Program-made: the position numbers and the translations under genes
Part shown: positions 14,964 through 22,990 of the stretch, piece by piece
Numbering within the stretch: position 1 is the first letter of the stretch
How the letters are laid out: each line of letters opens with the position of its first letter
Notes under the pieces: model-generated
Told to the model about the DNA's origin: nothing
Seen by the model: only the letters and a program-made list of their open reading frames with translations
Databases searched by the model: none
From: Altibacter sp.
GTDB lineage: Bacteria; Bacteroidota; Bacteroidia; Flavobacteriales; Flavobacteriaceae
Direction of reading: 5' to 3'
NCBI GenBank assembly: GCA_002696485.1
Contig: NZTP01000005.1
Coordinates: forward strand, 1-44,827
Length of the DNA stretch: 44,827 nucleotides

Positions 14964-15809
14964 TTAAGAGTATCGTGCCAAGATGGACTGAACCTGATGG
15001 AGATAACCACTTCCGAAGAGATTTAAATGCACTAAAACATAATACAACTGCCAAAGTTGGATTCTGGATTCCCAAGCGTCCTCAAGCGGAGCACAGTTTG
15101 CATACGCCGAAAAAACTGATTTGGGAAAACCACCGAATAATTGCATCATTGCAAGGTCCATCTCTCGGGATCCAAACGCCACCGCCGGATCTATAAGGAC
15201 GGGATTTTTATCTGCTGCAATCAAGTAGTTCCCATTCCAAAGATCTCCATGTATCAACGAAGGTCTATGGGTGGGGATCTCTTCGGAAAGGACCTTGTAA
15301 AAAGCGTTTAAGTTTCCAAACGTATATCCTTTTTCTGAAGCCTGTTTAAATTGAGGTTCCAATCGTTGGGTGATATAAAAATCGGCTGCCGTTGTTTGCC
15401 AATGATTGGCTTGCGGTAACCTGCCAATGTAATTAGCGTGGTCCAAACCGAAATGCTGATGGGTCTGTGAATGTAATTGAGAAAGTGCTTCTGCAAACGC
15501 TTCCCATATATTCGCTGAAGCATTGCCGGAAGGAATATATTCCATTAATAGATAGCATTTTGTGGCTACGGTGTCATGCCCAATCACCTTCGGAATTTTA
15601 AAACTGTTACTTTGTCGTAACAGTTCGAGTCCTTTCGCTTCGGCTTCAAACATACCCGGATAGCGTACCGCTTGGTTGATTTTTAATACGTATTCATGAT
15701 CAGAACTTTGTATACGGAAGACCTCATTGATGTCACCACCCGATAACGGCAAAACAGCTTTAATACGTAGGGAATGTCTTGAAGTGATATGTTCCAGTAC
15801 TTGCTTCAT
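14964..15809 (-). CDS. Fructosamine kinase family protein
   Basis: 281 residues. Protein-kinase-like fold enzyme that phosphorylates ketosamines on glycated proteins or small amines, allowing deglycation. The catalytic loop IHGDLWNGN and the metal-binding IDPAVAFGSREMDLAM are clear. The N-terminal segment LPLSGGDINEVFRI corresponds to the nucleotide-binding loop, and YVLKIN has the ATP-contacting lysine. LMEYIPSG is the hinge. It follows folA by 24 bp on the same strand, so it is probably the last gene of a 2TM protein-folA-kinase transcript. Confidence 0.9.
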   Translation of the reverse strand: MKQVLEHITSRHSLRIKAVLPLSGGDINEVFRIQSSDHEYVLKINQAVRYPGMFEAEAKGLELLRQSNSFKIPKVIGHDTVATKCYLLMEYIPSGNASANIWEAFAEALSQLHSQTHQHFGLDHANYIGRLPQANHWQTTAADFYITQRLEPQFKQASEKGYTFGNLNAFYKVLSEEIPTHRPSLIHGDLWNGNYLIAADKNPVLIDPAVAFGSREMDLAMMQLFGGFPKSVFSAYANCAPLEDAWESRIQLWQLYYVLVHLNLFGSGYLHQVQSILARYS

Positions 15810-15833
15810 GAAGCATACGAACTGCTGCGCTTG

Positions 15834-16316
15834 CTATTTTCGCATCCAGGTTTGATAAGTGAAGGAATAGTCATGGCGATCGTCTTTTTCGTGATGAATT
15901 TCTTTGATCAGTTCCCAGTCATTCAATGAAATTTCGGGAAAGAAAGCATCGGCATCGAAAGTTCCGTGTACTCGTGTAAGCTCGATCCTGTCTGCCACCG
16001 CCATACTCATTTTATAGATCTCGCCCCCTCCAATAATGAAGGGTTGTACATCTCCGGACGCTTTTAAAAGGGCTTCGTCCAAACTGTGGACCACAATGGC
16101 TCCTTCTCTTTGGTACTCCGTATTGCGAGTTATCACAACGTGGGTACGGTTGGGGAGTGGCTTGGGGAAAGACTCGAACGTCTTTCGTCCCATAATGATG
16201 TGGTGTCCCGTAGTAAGTTGTTTAAATCTTTTGAAATCATCAGGCAGGTGCCAGACCAAGTCATTGTCCTTTCCTAATTCATTGTTCTCACCGGCCGCTG
16301 CTATTAAAGTGATCAT
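15834..16316 (-). CDS. folA: Dihydrofolate reductase
   Basis: 160 residues. NADPH-dependent reduction of dihydrofolate to tetrahydrofolate, which regenerates the cofactor consumed by ThyA (encoded about 5 kb away). N-terminal LIAAAGENNELGKDNDLVWHLPDDFKRFK contains the substrate-binding loop and the catalytic acid. IMGRKTFESFPKPLPNRTHVVITRN and FIIGGGEIY are the NADPH-binding elements. The start codon overlaps the stop of the upstream 2TM-domain gene (ATGA), indicating coupling. Confidence 0.97.
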   Translation of the reverse strand: MITLIAAAGENNELGKDNDLVWHLPDDFKRFKQLTTGHHIIMGRKTFESFPKPLPNRTHVVITRNTEYQREGAIVVHSLDEALLKASGDVQPFIIGGGEIYKMSMAVADRIELTRVHGTFDADAFFPEISLNDWELIKEIHHEKDDRHDYSFTYQTWMRK

Positions 16317-16735
16317 TGTACGTCTGGGGGAAGAGGGTTCGAAGGTTTGTTTTTTTTTAATTCCGGCAGTTGTAGTTCGGAATCGACCTTCTGCTGGAGC
16401 TCACTGATACGCGCTGCTTGCTTTGCTTTTAATTTTTCCAGCTGTCGGTCTTCCCATTCCTTTCCCATAAAGGAATTCATGATGAAAACATTGAATACAT
16501 GGATAAGGAACAAGAATGCCCAAATGAGTATCGCCCATACAAACCAATTGGTTATGAAAAAGTCGTTACCTATGCCTAACACAGGGTTAATAATGATAAG
16601 TAATAGCGAGCCAACCAGAAAAACGATAAAATGTTGCATTAATCGCTTCTTCTGTTTTACGCGGGCTCTTGCATACTCGTACTGCTCACGCTGTTCCGAA
16701 TCAATTCTTTCTTTTTTATTGGTTTTTGAAAACAT
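16313..16735 (-). CDS. 2TM domain-containing membrane protein
   Basis: 140 residues. It matches the 2TM domain family common in Bacteroidota: a charged N-terminus (RVKQKKRLMQHF), a first hydrophobic helix about 36-55, a loop with FFITNWFVWA, and a second helix about 63-84. FMGKEWEDRQLEKLK follows, then a charged coiled-coil-like tail (roughly 95-128). It is likely an inner-membrane protein with both ends in the cytoplasm. Function unknown. In some family members the domain sits next to histidine kinase parts. Overlaps folA by 4 bp. Confidence 0.85.
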   Translation of the reverse strand: MFSKTNKKERIDSEQREQYEYARARVKQKKRLMQHFIVFLVGSLLLIIINPVLGIGNDFFITNWFVWAILIWAFLFLIHVFNVFIMNSFMGKEWEDRQLEKLKAKQAARISELQQKVDSELQLPELKKNKPSNPLPPDVQ

Positions 16736-16831
16736 AGTTGGTTACATTTATACGATAGCCGTGTGTCGTGTTTAAACAATACACCGCTCACCGTAAATTT
16801 ACCTAATTTTCATTGTATAGACCTGTGTCTT

Positions 16832-17908
16832 ATGGAAGATTTAAGAAAAGAGTTTCCTGTACTTTCTAAATATACTTACTTGAACACCGCTTCTTCGGGG
16901 CTTATTTCAAGGTCACTGCTACAGTGGCGGCGCGAACATGACCAAAAGTTGATGGAAGACGCAAGTGTTTTTCGGGATGCACACAGGTTGGTCTTGGAGG
17001 GGGTAAAAAAGGAGGTTGCTCAGTTTATGGATGCTTCCCATAATGAAATTGCTCTTGTACCTAACTTCTCATTTGGATTGAATACCTTACTCGAAGGGCT
17101 TCCTCAAAAACAAAAAGTGCTGTTATTGGAGAAGGATTATCCTTCCGTAAACTGGGCTTTCGAACATCGTGATTTCGATGTGTGTTATGCTGCCATAGAC
17201 GAGCACCTTGAGCAAAATATTGAAAGGGCCGTAGTTGAGCATCAACCCGATATCTTCGCGTTTAGTTTGGTACAATATCTTAACGGGATCAAGATCGACC
17301 TTACTTTCTTAAAGCAATTGAAAGCATACCATCCGGCGCTTCTGCTCATTGCGGACGGCACCCAATATGTAGGAACCGAAGTATTCAGTTTTTCTGAAAG
17401 CCCCATCGATATTTTAGGCGCGAGTTGTTACAAATGGTTGCTGGCCGGCTATGGAAATGGTTTCTTCATCGTAAAGGATATAATGCATTCTAAAATTTTC
17501 CCTTCGACGATTGGATTTAATTCGGCCGAAGCAATGTACAGCAAACGGGAAGAGATCTCTTTTATGAAACATTTTGAACCGGGACATCAGGACACACTTA
17601 ATTACGGCAGTTTGGGGCACGCACTACAACACCTTCAAACCATAGGTATGGAAACGGTTTCAAAAAGGGTGCGAACCCTTTCAAGTAAAGCTAAAACACA
17701 GTTTGTACAGTTGGGGCTGCTCGAAGCTTCGGTAGTGCAGCGAGAGCAGCATTCGAATATCTTTTCCATAAAAGGGGATGAGGCGTTATTTCAGAAACTA
17801 AAAGAGGAAAATATCATCTGTTCACAACGGGGTCATGGGATTCGGGTGGGCTTTCATTTTTATAACACCGAAGCAGACCTAGATAAATTACTCTCCGTAG
17901 TTAGATAA
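16832..17908 (+). CDS. Aminotransferase class V / cysteine desulfurase-like PLP enzyme
   Basis: 358 residues from ATG 16832 (MEDLRKEFPVLSKYTYLNTASSG). The frame extends 23 codons upstream but the family N-terminus fits this start. Fold-type I PLP enzyme: LIADGTQYVG holds the Asp-x-x-Gln that contacts the cofactor, and the Schiff-base lysine is in GASCYKWLLAGYG. LNTASSG near the start and GIRVGFHFYNTEADLDKLL at the end are typical. The substrate is unknown. It is convergent with the egtB-egtD-DUF3124 operon. Mycobacterial EgtE, which finishes ergothioneine synthesis, is a PLP enzyme of related fold, so a role there is possible but unproven. Confidence 0.88.
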   Translation: MEDLRKEFPVLSKYTYLNTASSGLISRSLLQWRREHDQKLMEDASVFRDAHRLVLEGVKKEVAQFMDASHNEIALVPNFSFGLNTLLEGLPQKQKVLLLEKDYPSVNWAFEHRDFDVCYAAIDEHLEQNIERAVVEHQPDIFAFSLVQYLNGIKIDLTFLKQLKAYHPALLLIADGTQYVGTEVFSFSESPIDILGASCYKWLLAGYGNGFFIVKDIMHSKIFPSTIGFNSAEAMYSKREEISFMKHFEPGHQDTLNYGSLGHALQHLQTIGMETVSKRVRTLSSKAKTQFVQLGLLEASVVQREQHSNIFSIKGDEALFQKLKEENIICSQRGHGIRVGFHFYNTEADLDKLLSVVR

Positions 17909-17912
17909 ACTA

Positions 17913-17940
17913 CCAATTGCATAATTGGCAACTATTTTTT
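17913..17940 (+). terminator. Weak hairpin between convergent genes
   Basis: CCAATT (17913-17918) and AATTGG (17923-17928) form an AT-rich stem, followed shortly by ACTATTTTTTT. A plausible but weak terminator for the class V aminotransferase gene. Confidence 0.35.
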
Positions 17941-18447
17941 TCGAATGCCCTGTGTAGTGAAAGAGATCCCTTGCTGTCCTCTTGTGGAGATCATGACAGC
18001 CTCAAAGAAAGGTATAAGTTGTTGTTTTCGCACAGCCCAATCAAATACGAAGTTGGCTCCGCTGCCTCCTGTCTTATCATCTTCATTCACAACGATCTCG
18101 ATAGTCTCCATGGGTTTAACAATTACCGGAAATTCCAAATAGGTGCGAATTCGTTCCCCGTGGGTATTGAAATAATCGGCTTTATAAAGGTAGACGGTAT
18201 CGGTTAAACTAATATTGCGAATGCTTACAGTAGCCGTAAGGTCGAATGTAAAATTCTCGTTGCGTTGGTAGATCTCTGAGTATACCGGAAGATACGTACT
18301 TCCTTTTTCCAAAACGCTGTCGGCGATGGTAGTAGTCATCTTGCGTTCATGCCAATTATTCTTGGGAGGATTGGATATTTCTTCCTTTAGCGGACTTTCA
18401 CATGCTATGACTGCAAAAAGCAGTAAGGCGAGGAGGTAATAGTTCAT
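17932..18447 (-). CDS. DUF3124 family lipoprotein
   Basis: 171 residues. The signal peptide MNYYLLALLLFAVIAC ends in a lipobox with Cys16. The mature part contains STYLPVYSEIYQRNENFTFDLTATVSIRN and IVVNEDDKTGGSGANFVFDW, which I recognise as DUF3124. This is a beta-sandwich-like, functionally uncharacterised family of exported proteins. It starts 4 bp after egtD, so it is the third gene of the ergothioneine-type operon. Whether it has any role in thiol metabolism is unknown; co-transcription is the only evidence. Confidence 0.85.
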   Translation of the reverse strand: MNYYLLALLLFAVIACESPLKEEISNPPKNNWHERKMTTTIADSVLEKGSTYLPVYSEIYQRNENFTFDLTATVSIRNISLTDTVYLYKADYFNTHGERIRTYLEFPVIVKPMETIEIVVNEDDKTGGSGANFVFDWAVRKQQLIPFFEAVMISTRGQQGISFTTQGIRKK

Positions 18448-18451
18448 ATTA

Positions 18452-19438
18452 TTATTCTTTAGACTCCCTCACTTTGGTGAAGGCATAGTTCTTATAATAA
18501 TTTTTGCTGTCCGTAAAAGAGTTTTCGATCCTCAGTCCGGACGCTTCCGCCAACCAAGCTACGATTTTATCGGTATATTTTTGAGAAATTTCTGTATGAA
18601 TAGTCTCCCAGGGATCAAAAGTGATATCAAGATCTAAGGATTTCAGACGGACATGCTGTGCTTCGGTGGCAACCAAATAGCTCTTTGCTGTACCGGTTTG
18701 AGGATCATATACTTCCCAGTGTTTGAATTTTGCAACGTCAAAATTTCCTTCCAATTCTCTGTTGATTCGAATCAACAGATTCTTATTAAAGGCGGCAGTA
18801 ACCCCGGTGGGATCGTTATACGCATCCAAGATGGTTTGTGGGTCTTTTTTTTGATCGAAGCCCATGAATAAAATATCATCTTGGTTCATGGTCTCTCCTA
18901 ATTTTGTTAGAAATTGGATGGCTCGTGGGTGTAATAGATTTCCAATGTTGGAGCCCAGTACCATGATCACTTTTTTACGGGATTTAAAATGTTGTAATCG
19001 TTCCAGTACTTCAAAATACTCTCCGGTCTCCCCGTCTACTTTTACCTCCGGCATTTCTTCAGCCAAAGTACGCGTAAGTCCGGTAATGGCATTCTCACTA
19101 ATATCGATGGGTTTGTAGGTGAAATCGAAGCGGTTTTCGGCTAAATGCTTCAAGAGTACTTTGGTTTTCTTCCCGTCCCCGGCACCCAATTCAATTAAAT
19201 CGAAACCGGTGGCTTCATTTTTAAACAAACCGGCAATCGCTTGTGTATGTGAAGTGAGGATCTCCATCTCACAGTTTGTAAGATAGTACTCCGGCAAGGC
19301 CATAATATCTTGAAACAGCTTATCGCCGGCCTGATCGTATATATACTTAGAATACAAGAACTTAGGCTCGCTAGTGAGACCTTCGAAGACATCTTTCTTA
19401 AAAGGCGTATCAAGTTGGGTGGCGCTGGATAGTATCAT
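18452..19438 (-). CDS. egtD: L-histidine N-alpha-methyltransferase (ergothioneine biosynthesis)
   Basis: 328 residues. SAM-dependent trimethylation of histidine to hercynine, the first step of ergothioneine synthesis. Family motifs: ALPEYYLTNCEMEIL near residue 48, the SAM site IELGAGDGKKTKVLL, PIDISENAI, and LGSNIGNLL. The C-terminal IHTEISQKYT is the histidine-pocket region. Length matches the family (about 320). It lies 16 bp after egtB and 4 bp before the DUF3124 gene. Ovothiol-type (OvoA) systems would fuse a methyltransferase to the sulfoxide synthase; here they are separate, which favours ergothioneine. Confidence 0.94.
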   Translation of the reverse strand: MILSSATQLDTPFKKDVFEGLTSEPKFLYSKYIYDQAGDKLFQDIMALPEYYLTNCEMEILTSHTQAIAGLFKNEATGFDLIELGAGDGKKTKVLLKHLAENRFDFTYKPIDISENAITGLTRTLAEEMPEVKVDGETGEYFEVLERLQHFKSRKKVIMVLGSNIGNLLHPRAIQFLTKLGETMNQDDILFMGFDQKKDPQTILDAYNDPTGVTAAFNKNLLIRINRELEGNFDVAKFKHWEVYDPQTGTAKSYLVATEAQHVRLKSLDLDITFDPWETIHTEISQKYTDKIVAWLAEASGLRIENSFTDSKNYYKNYAFTKVRESKE

Positions 19439-19454
19439 AAAGCAATTCTCGTGA

Positions 19455-20618
19455 TTATTTGGCCAGCCGTATTCCGGTAAATTGCCAGCGTAAATGTGTT
19501 TGAAAAAAATTACGGTAAGTCGGTCGGGTATGCTTTATTGGAGTCGCTACGGAACCGCCCCGCAATACTTTTTGATTAACCATGAACTTCCCGTTGTATT
19601 CGCCAATGGCTCCCGGAGCTTTGGTATAACCGGGGTACGGCAAATAAGCGCTTTCGGTCCATTCCCAACGACTTCCCCAGTCAAAATTGTGCTGCGCCGC
19701 TTCCCATTCGAACTCGGTAGGAAGTCTGCATCCTTTCCATTGGGCATAAGCAAATGCTTCAAAGTAGGAAATGTGAGTTACTGGTGCCTCGTTTTCTATC
19801 TTCTGAAGACCCTTCAGTGTATATTGAAACCATTCCCCGTCAATAGAATGCCAATACATAGGTTGCGTGATCTTTTCTTGCTGAAGCCAATCCCAGGCTT
19901 CGGCATGCCATAATAGCGGGTCTTTATATCCTTCCGAAGCAATAAAATCCATATACGCTGCATTGGTGACCAACTTGTTGGAAATGGAATAGGGTTGTAA
20001 ATAGACTTTGTGAGGCCTTAACTCGTTGTCGTAGCAAAATTCATGGGGGGCATCATGCCCAATAGCGTAGATGCCTTCTTCCATGGAGATCCATGCCGCG
20101 GACACCTTCTGAACAGGATTTTCTGAAAAGGAATTGGAATAGGCCGGTAACAACGGATTGTGACCTAAAATATACTTAATATCCGTGAGTAGTAATTCTT
20201 GATGTTGCTTTTCATGGTGAATACCAATAAGAAGCATTTCTGTAAGCGCGGAAGCATCTTCAGTCTTCAAAAACGCTTCAAGTTCGGTGGTTACATAATG
20301 TCTGTAATCATACACCTTCGCCACTCCGGGACGGGAAAGGTTGCCGCGATCACTTCGCACCACTCGTTTTCCTACAGACTCGTAATAACTGTTGAACACA
20401 AATGCAAAATCGTCATGGAATAAGGTGTAGCCGGGTTTGTGGGGTTTCAAAATAAATTCTTCAAAGAACCAGGTAGTATGGCCCAAATGCCATTTGGGTG
20501 GTGACACATCCACAATGGGTTGAACCACGTAGTCTTCTATTTCCAATGGCTTACAGATGGCTTCGGTATGGTGTCGGGTTTCCAGAAATAGGGAAACCAA
20601 AGTTTCAGTTTCAATCAT
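19455..20618 (-). CDS. egtB: Ergothioneine biosynthesis sulfoxide synthase EgtB
   Basis: 387 residues. Non-haem iron enzyme that joins hercynine to a cysteine-type thiol with O2. The DinB-like N-terminal domain supplies iron ligands: His47 in KWHLGHTTWFFEEF, and His135 and His139 in HHEKQHQE. The C-terminal FGE-sulfatase domain (about 175-387) has CRLPTEFEWEAA, RWEWTESAY and RPTYRNFF. No EgtA or EgtC genes are nearby, so the enzyme may use free cysteine as some bacterial EgtBs do; this is inference. The start codon follows a terminator-like U-tract with no gap. First gene of egtB-egtD-DUF3124. Confidence 0.94.
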   Translation of the reverse strand: MIETETLVSLFLETRHHTEAICKPLEIEDYVVQPIVDVSPPKWHLGHTTWFFEEFILKPHKPGYTLFHDDFAFVFNSYYESVGKRVVRSDRGNLSRPGVAKVYDYRHYVTTELEAFLKTEDASALTEMLLIGIHHEKQHQELLLTDIKYILGHNPLLPAYSNSFSENPVQKVSAAWISMEEGIYAIGHDAPHEFCYDNELRPHKVYLQPYSISNKLVTNAAYMDFIASEGYKDPLLWHAEAWDWLQQEKITQPMYWHSIDGEWFQYTLKGLQKIENEAPVTHISYFEAFAYAQWKGCRLPTEFEWEAAQHNFDWGSRWEWTESAYLPYPGYTKAPGAIGEYNGKFMVNQKVLRGGSVATPIKHTRPTYRNFFQTHLRWQFTGIRLAK

Positions 20619-20649
20619 AAAAAAAGGAGTTGGTTGTTACCCACTCCTT
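20619..20649 (-). terminator. Intrinsic terminator abutting the egtB start codon
   Basis: On the minus strand AAGGAGT pairs with ACTCCTT (20643-20649 with 20624-20630). An inner GGT/ACC pair adds to the stem, and seven T run directly into the egtB ATG. It ends the thyA-TonB-like transcript and could also act as an attenuator for egtB. A near-consensus -7 (TATCTTTA, 20649-20656) lies just upstream. Confidence 0.75.
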
Positions 20650-20695
20650 AAAGATATTAAAACTAAAATGTAAAGATGTTTAGAGAATGTTAAAG

Positions 20696-21193
20696 CTAAT
20701 TCCCCTTGGCAGTGCGTTCGCGCTTTAAGCGTTCTCTTTTTTCTTTTTTCGATTCTTCTATTTCGAAAACGATAGGGAGAGAATAAAGCACGCCTACGGT
20801 CTCGCCTTTTTGCATTCCGGGTTTCATTTGTGGCAGCAGATCTACGACTCGGGTCGCTTCCATCTCTAAAATAGGATGTGGTGCCCGTGCACGTACATCT
20901 ACAACATAGCCTTCTCTGTTTATTTTGAATTGTACAAATATGCGCTGTTTCCCAGCCGGAAGGTCTAACGCTTCTGCCAAAGATTTGTTGAAATTCTGTA
21001 CCACATGTTGGGTGATCTTTTCAGACATACAACTTTTTAACTCTACGTTATCCTTGCCGGTACATCCCGGATAGACGGGAACGTTTTCTATGATCGCAAA
21101 ACCAACATCCTCATTGGTTGTATTTTTTTCATCTTGTCCGTACGTTAGGCATGACACCAACACGAAAGCACTTAGTAGAAAAGTTTTTATCAT
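20696..21193 (-). CDS. Periplasmic TonB C-terminal-domain protein (second of pair)
   Basis: 165 residues. The signal peptide MIKTFLLSAFVLVSCLTYGQ is followed by a short linker and the flavobacterial TonB-domain pattern VPVYPGC...LKSCMSEKITQHVVQNFN, then VQFKINREGYVVDVRARAPHPILEMEATRVVDLLPQMKPG. It lacks the N-terminal membrane anchor and Pro-rich span of true TonB, so it cannot by itself transmit proton-motive force. The two cysteines in the PGC...SC segment are conserved in the upstream neighbour and may form a disulfide. The C-terminus is very basic (KKEKRERLKRERTAKGN). It starts 2 bp after its paralogue. Confidence 0.82.
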   Translation of the reverse strand: MIKTFLLSAFVLVSCLTYGQDEKNTTNEDVGFAIIENVPVYPGCTGKDNVELKSCMSEKITQHVVQNFNKSLAEALDLPAGKQRIFVQFKINREGYVVDVRARAPHPILEMEATRVVDLLPQMKPGMQKGETVGVLYSLPIVFEIEESKKEKRERLKRERTAKGN

Positions 21194-21195
21194 CT

Positions 21196-21630
21196 TTATT
21201 TACCTGTTTTGAAAGTAAAAGGTACAGTATATTTAATCGCCCGGGGTTTGCCACCCATCATGCCGGGTTTGGCCATTTTAGGGATCGCCATAATATTTCT
21301 TTTGGCCTCCGCTTGTAAGGCAGGTGTTCCACCACTTACATTTTTAACTTCTACCATTCCTTTTTCATTTACAATGAACTCTACAATCACTTTGCCCTCC
21401 ACATTGTTTTTGTATTCTTCTGCAGGATATTTAAAATTTTTTGAAATATGCTGCGCTAGTTTCTGATTAAAACAGTTCTTTCGGGAAGTGGCGCTACTGC
21501 TTTCACAGCCGGGCCAAATCGGTGGAATTTCATTTAGGGTTACGGTGTTATTTTGAACGTTCCCCCATTCTTCTTGGGCAAAGAGCGTGGTGGAAAATAC
21601 GATGCAAAGAATTAATAATACTTTTTTCAT
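21196..21630 (-). CDS. Periplasmic TonB C-terminal-domain protein (first of pair)
   Basis: 144 residues. Signal peptide MKKVLLILCIVFSTTLFAQ, then IPPIWPGCESSSATSRKNCFNQKLAQHISKNF and the TonB-like core VEGKVIVEFIVNEKGMVEVKNVSGG, ending in PRAIKYTVPFTFKTGK. It is a normal-looking energy-transducer C-terminal fold without a membrane anchor or proline-rich segment. It shares the PGC-x(8)-C spacing and QH(I/V)xxNF motif with the downstream paralogue, so a tandem duplication is likely. It lies 27 bp after thyA on the same strand. Confidence 0.82.
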   Translation of the reverse strand: MKKVLLILCIVFSTTLFAQEEWGNVQNNTVTLNEIPPIWPGCESSSATSRKNCFNQKLAQHISKNFKYPAEEYKNNVEGKVIVEFIVNEKGMVEVKNVSGGTPALQAEAKRNIMAIPKMAKPGMMGGKPRAIKYTVPFTFKTGK

Positions 21631-21657
21631 GTAGGATTTTATTTTAAGTTTTTTAGA

Positions 21658-22482
21658 CTAAATGGCGACCGCGCCTTTAATATGAGGGTGCGGATTGTAA
21701 TCTACCAATGTAAAGTCATCAAATTTGAAGCCAAATATATCTTTTACTTCCGGATTAAGCAACATTTTTGGCAGCGGTCTTGGTTCACGGGATAATTGAA
21801 GCTCAACTTGTTCCATGTGGTTGCTATAAATATGCGCATCGCCAAAGGTGTGCACAAAATCGCCCGCTTCGTAGCCGCACACTTGAGCGACCATCATGGT
21901 GAGAAGCGCGTAGGAAGCAATATTAAAGGGTACCCCTAAGAAGATGTCGGCACTGCGTTGATACAGCTGACATGATAATTTCCCATTAGCCACATAGAAC
22001 TGAAAGAAGGCATGACAAGGTGGAAGCGCAGCTTTTCCATTGGCCACATTTTCGCTGAAGGGCTTGGAAGTGTCCGGCAATACCCCTGGATTCCAAGCAC
22101 TAACCAACATGCGGCGGCTATCAGGATTTTTCTTTAAGGTTTCGATCACTTCGGAAATCTGATCGATCTCCTCACTGTTCCAATTCCTCCATTGATGTCC
22201 GTAGACCGGTCCCAGATCGCCCTTGTCATCCGCCCACTCGTTCCATATGCGCACACCGTTCTCTTGGAGGTATTTAATATTGGTATCCCCATTCAGAAAC
22301 CACAACAATTCATAGATAATGGATTTTAAATGCAATTTTTTGGTAGTCACCATCGGAAAACCCTCGCTGAGGTCAAAACGCATTTGGTAGCCAAACACGC
22401 TCTTCGTACCGGTTCCAGTACGATCCTCTTTGCTATTACCATTTTCAAGTACGTGTTTCAATAATTCGTGGTATTGCTTCAT
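21658..22482 (-). CDS. thyA: Thymidylate synthase
   Basis: 274 residues. Converts dUMP to dTMP using methylene-tetrahydrofolate, giving dihydrofolate for FolA. The nucleophile is Cys156 in [13 protein letters not shown]. Phosphate-binding Arg residues lie in EDRTGTGT and [32 protein letters not shown] and the C-terminal [10 protein letters not shown] are hallmark segments. Length is that of the short bacterial form. It appears to head a transcript with the two TonB-like genes. Confidence 0.98.
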   Translation of the reverse strand: MKQYHELLKHVLENGNSKEDRTGTGTKSVFGYQMRFDLSEGFPMVTTKKLHLKSIIYELLWFLNGDTNIKYLQENGVRIWNEWADDKGDLGPVYGHQWRNWNSEEIDQISEVIETLKKNPDSRRMLVSAWNPGVLPDTSKPFSENVANGKAALPPCHAFFQFYVANGKLSCQLYQRSADIFLGVPFNIASYALLTMMVAQVCGYEAGDFVHTFGDAHIYSNHMEQVELQLSREPRPLPKMLLNPEVKDIFGFKFDDFTLVDYNPHPHIKGAVAI

Positions 22483-22624
22483 TTACTTTTTGCTTTTAAT
22501 GGGTTAAATGTAAAAAACACCTGCACGATTTTAAACTGAAATAATCTCCTTTTATTACAAGTTATTAACCTCTGTTGTAATTTGTTAAAATTGTTATACC
22601 TTAGAGTATTAGTTTATGCAGATA

Positions 22625-22990
22625 ATGGAAAGAACCTATTCGCTGTCCAGTGGTATACTCAACTGTTTTCCCACCTATGCCATTTTTGATTTTACTGCCG
22701 AACGCTACGATCTGAAAGAGGCAAAAGAATTTGGAAAGGTAATAGATACCCATTATAAGGGAAGAAAATGTGTCGTTATTTCAACGCGTAAATTGACCAA
22801 AAGTATCAATCCTGAAGTTTATACAGCAGTAACGTCAAAATCTGTTATTGCCATTGCCATTGTTTCTGAAAATGAAGCGGTACGAAAAGAAGCGGTCAAA
22901 GAACAATCTTTGTGCCAAGGTGCCTTCAGTTATTTTAAAACCATCGATGAAGCTGTAAATTGGGCAGATACCGTGGTGAAGAACTCTTAA
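22625..22990 (+). CDS. Hypothetical cytoplasmic protein, STAS/SpoIIAA-like (uncertain)
   Basis: 121 residues from ATG 22625 (MERTYSLSSG). ATG 22616 is an alternative three codons earlier. No signal peptide or membrane segment. The alternating pattern (YAIFDFTAERYDLKEAKEFGKVIDTHYKGRKCVVISTRK, then SVIAIAIVSENE and FSYFKTIDEAVNWADTVV) suggests an alpha/beta STAS or SpoIIAA-like fold, frequent among small flavobacterial proteins. I could not identify a function. It is convergent with the nucleoside transporter gene, overlapping by 4 bp. Its upstream region (22483-22624) is AT-rich with no convincing promoter. Confidence 0.7.
   Translation: MERTYSLSSGILNCFPTYAIFDFTAERYDLKEAKEFGKVIDTHYKGRKCVVISTRKLTKSINPEVYTAVTSKSVIAIAIVSENEAVRKEAVKEQSLCQGAFSYFKTIDEAVNWADTVVKNS

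Noticed and set aside
22483-22615. Riboswitch or THF-type leader upstream of thyA
   Set aside because: The stretch is AT-rich with no conserved structure that I can recognise.
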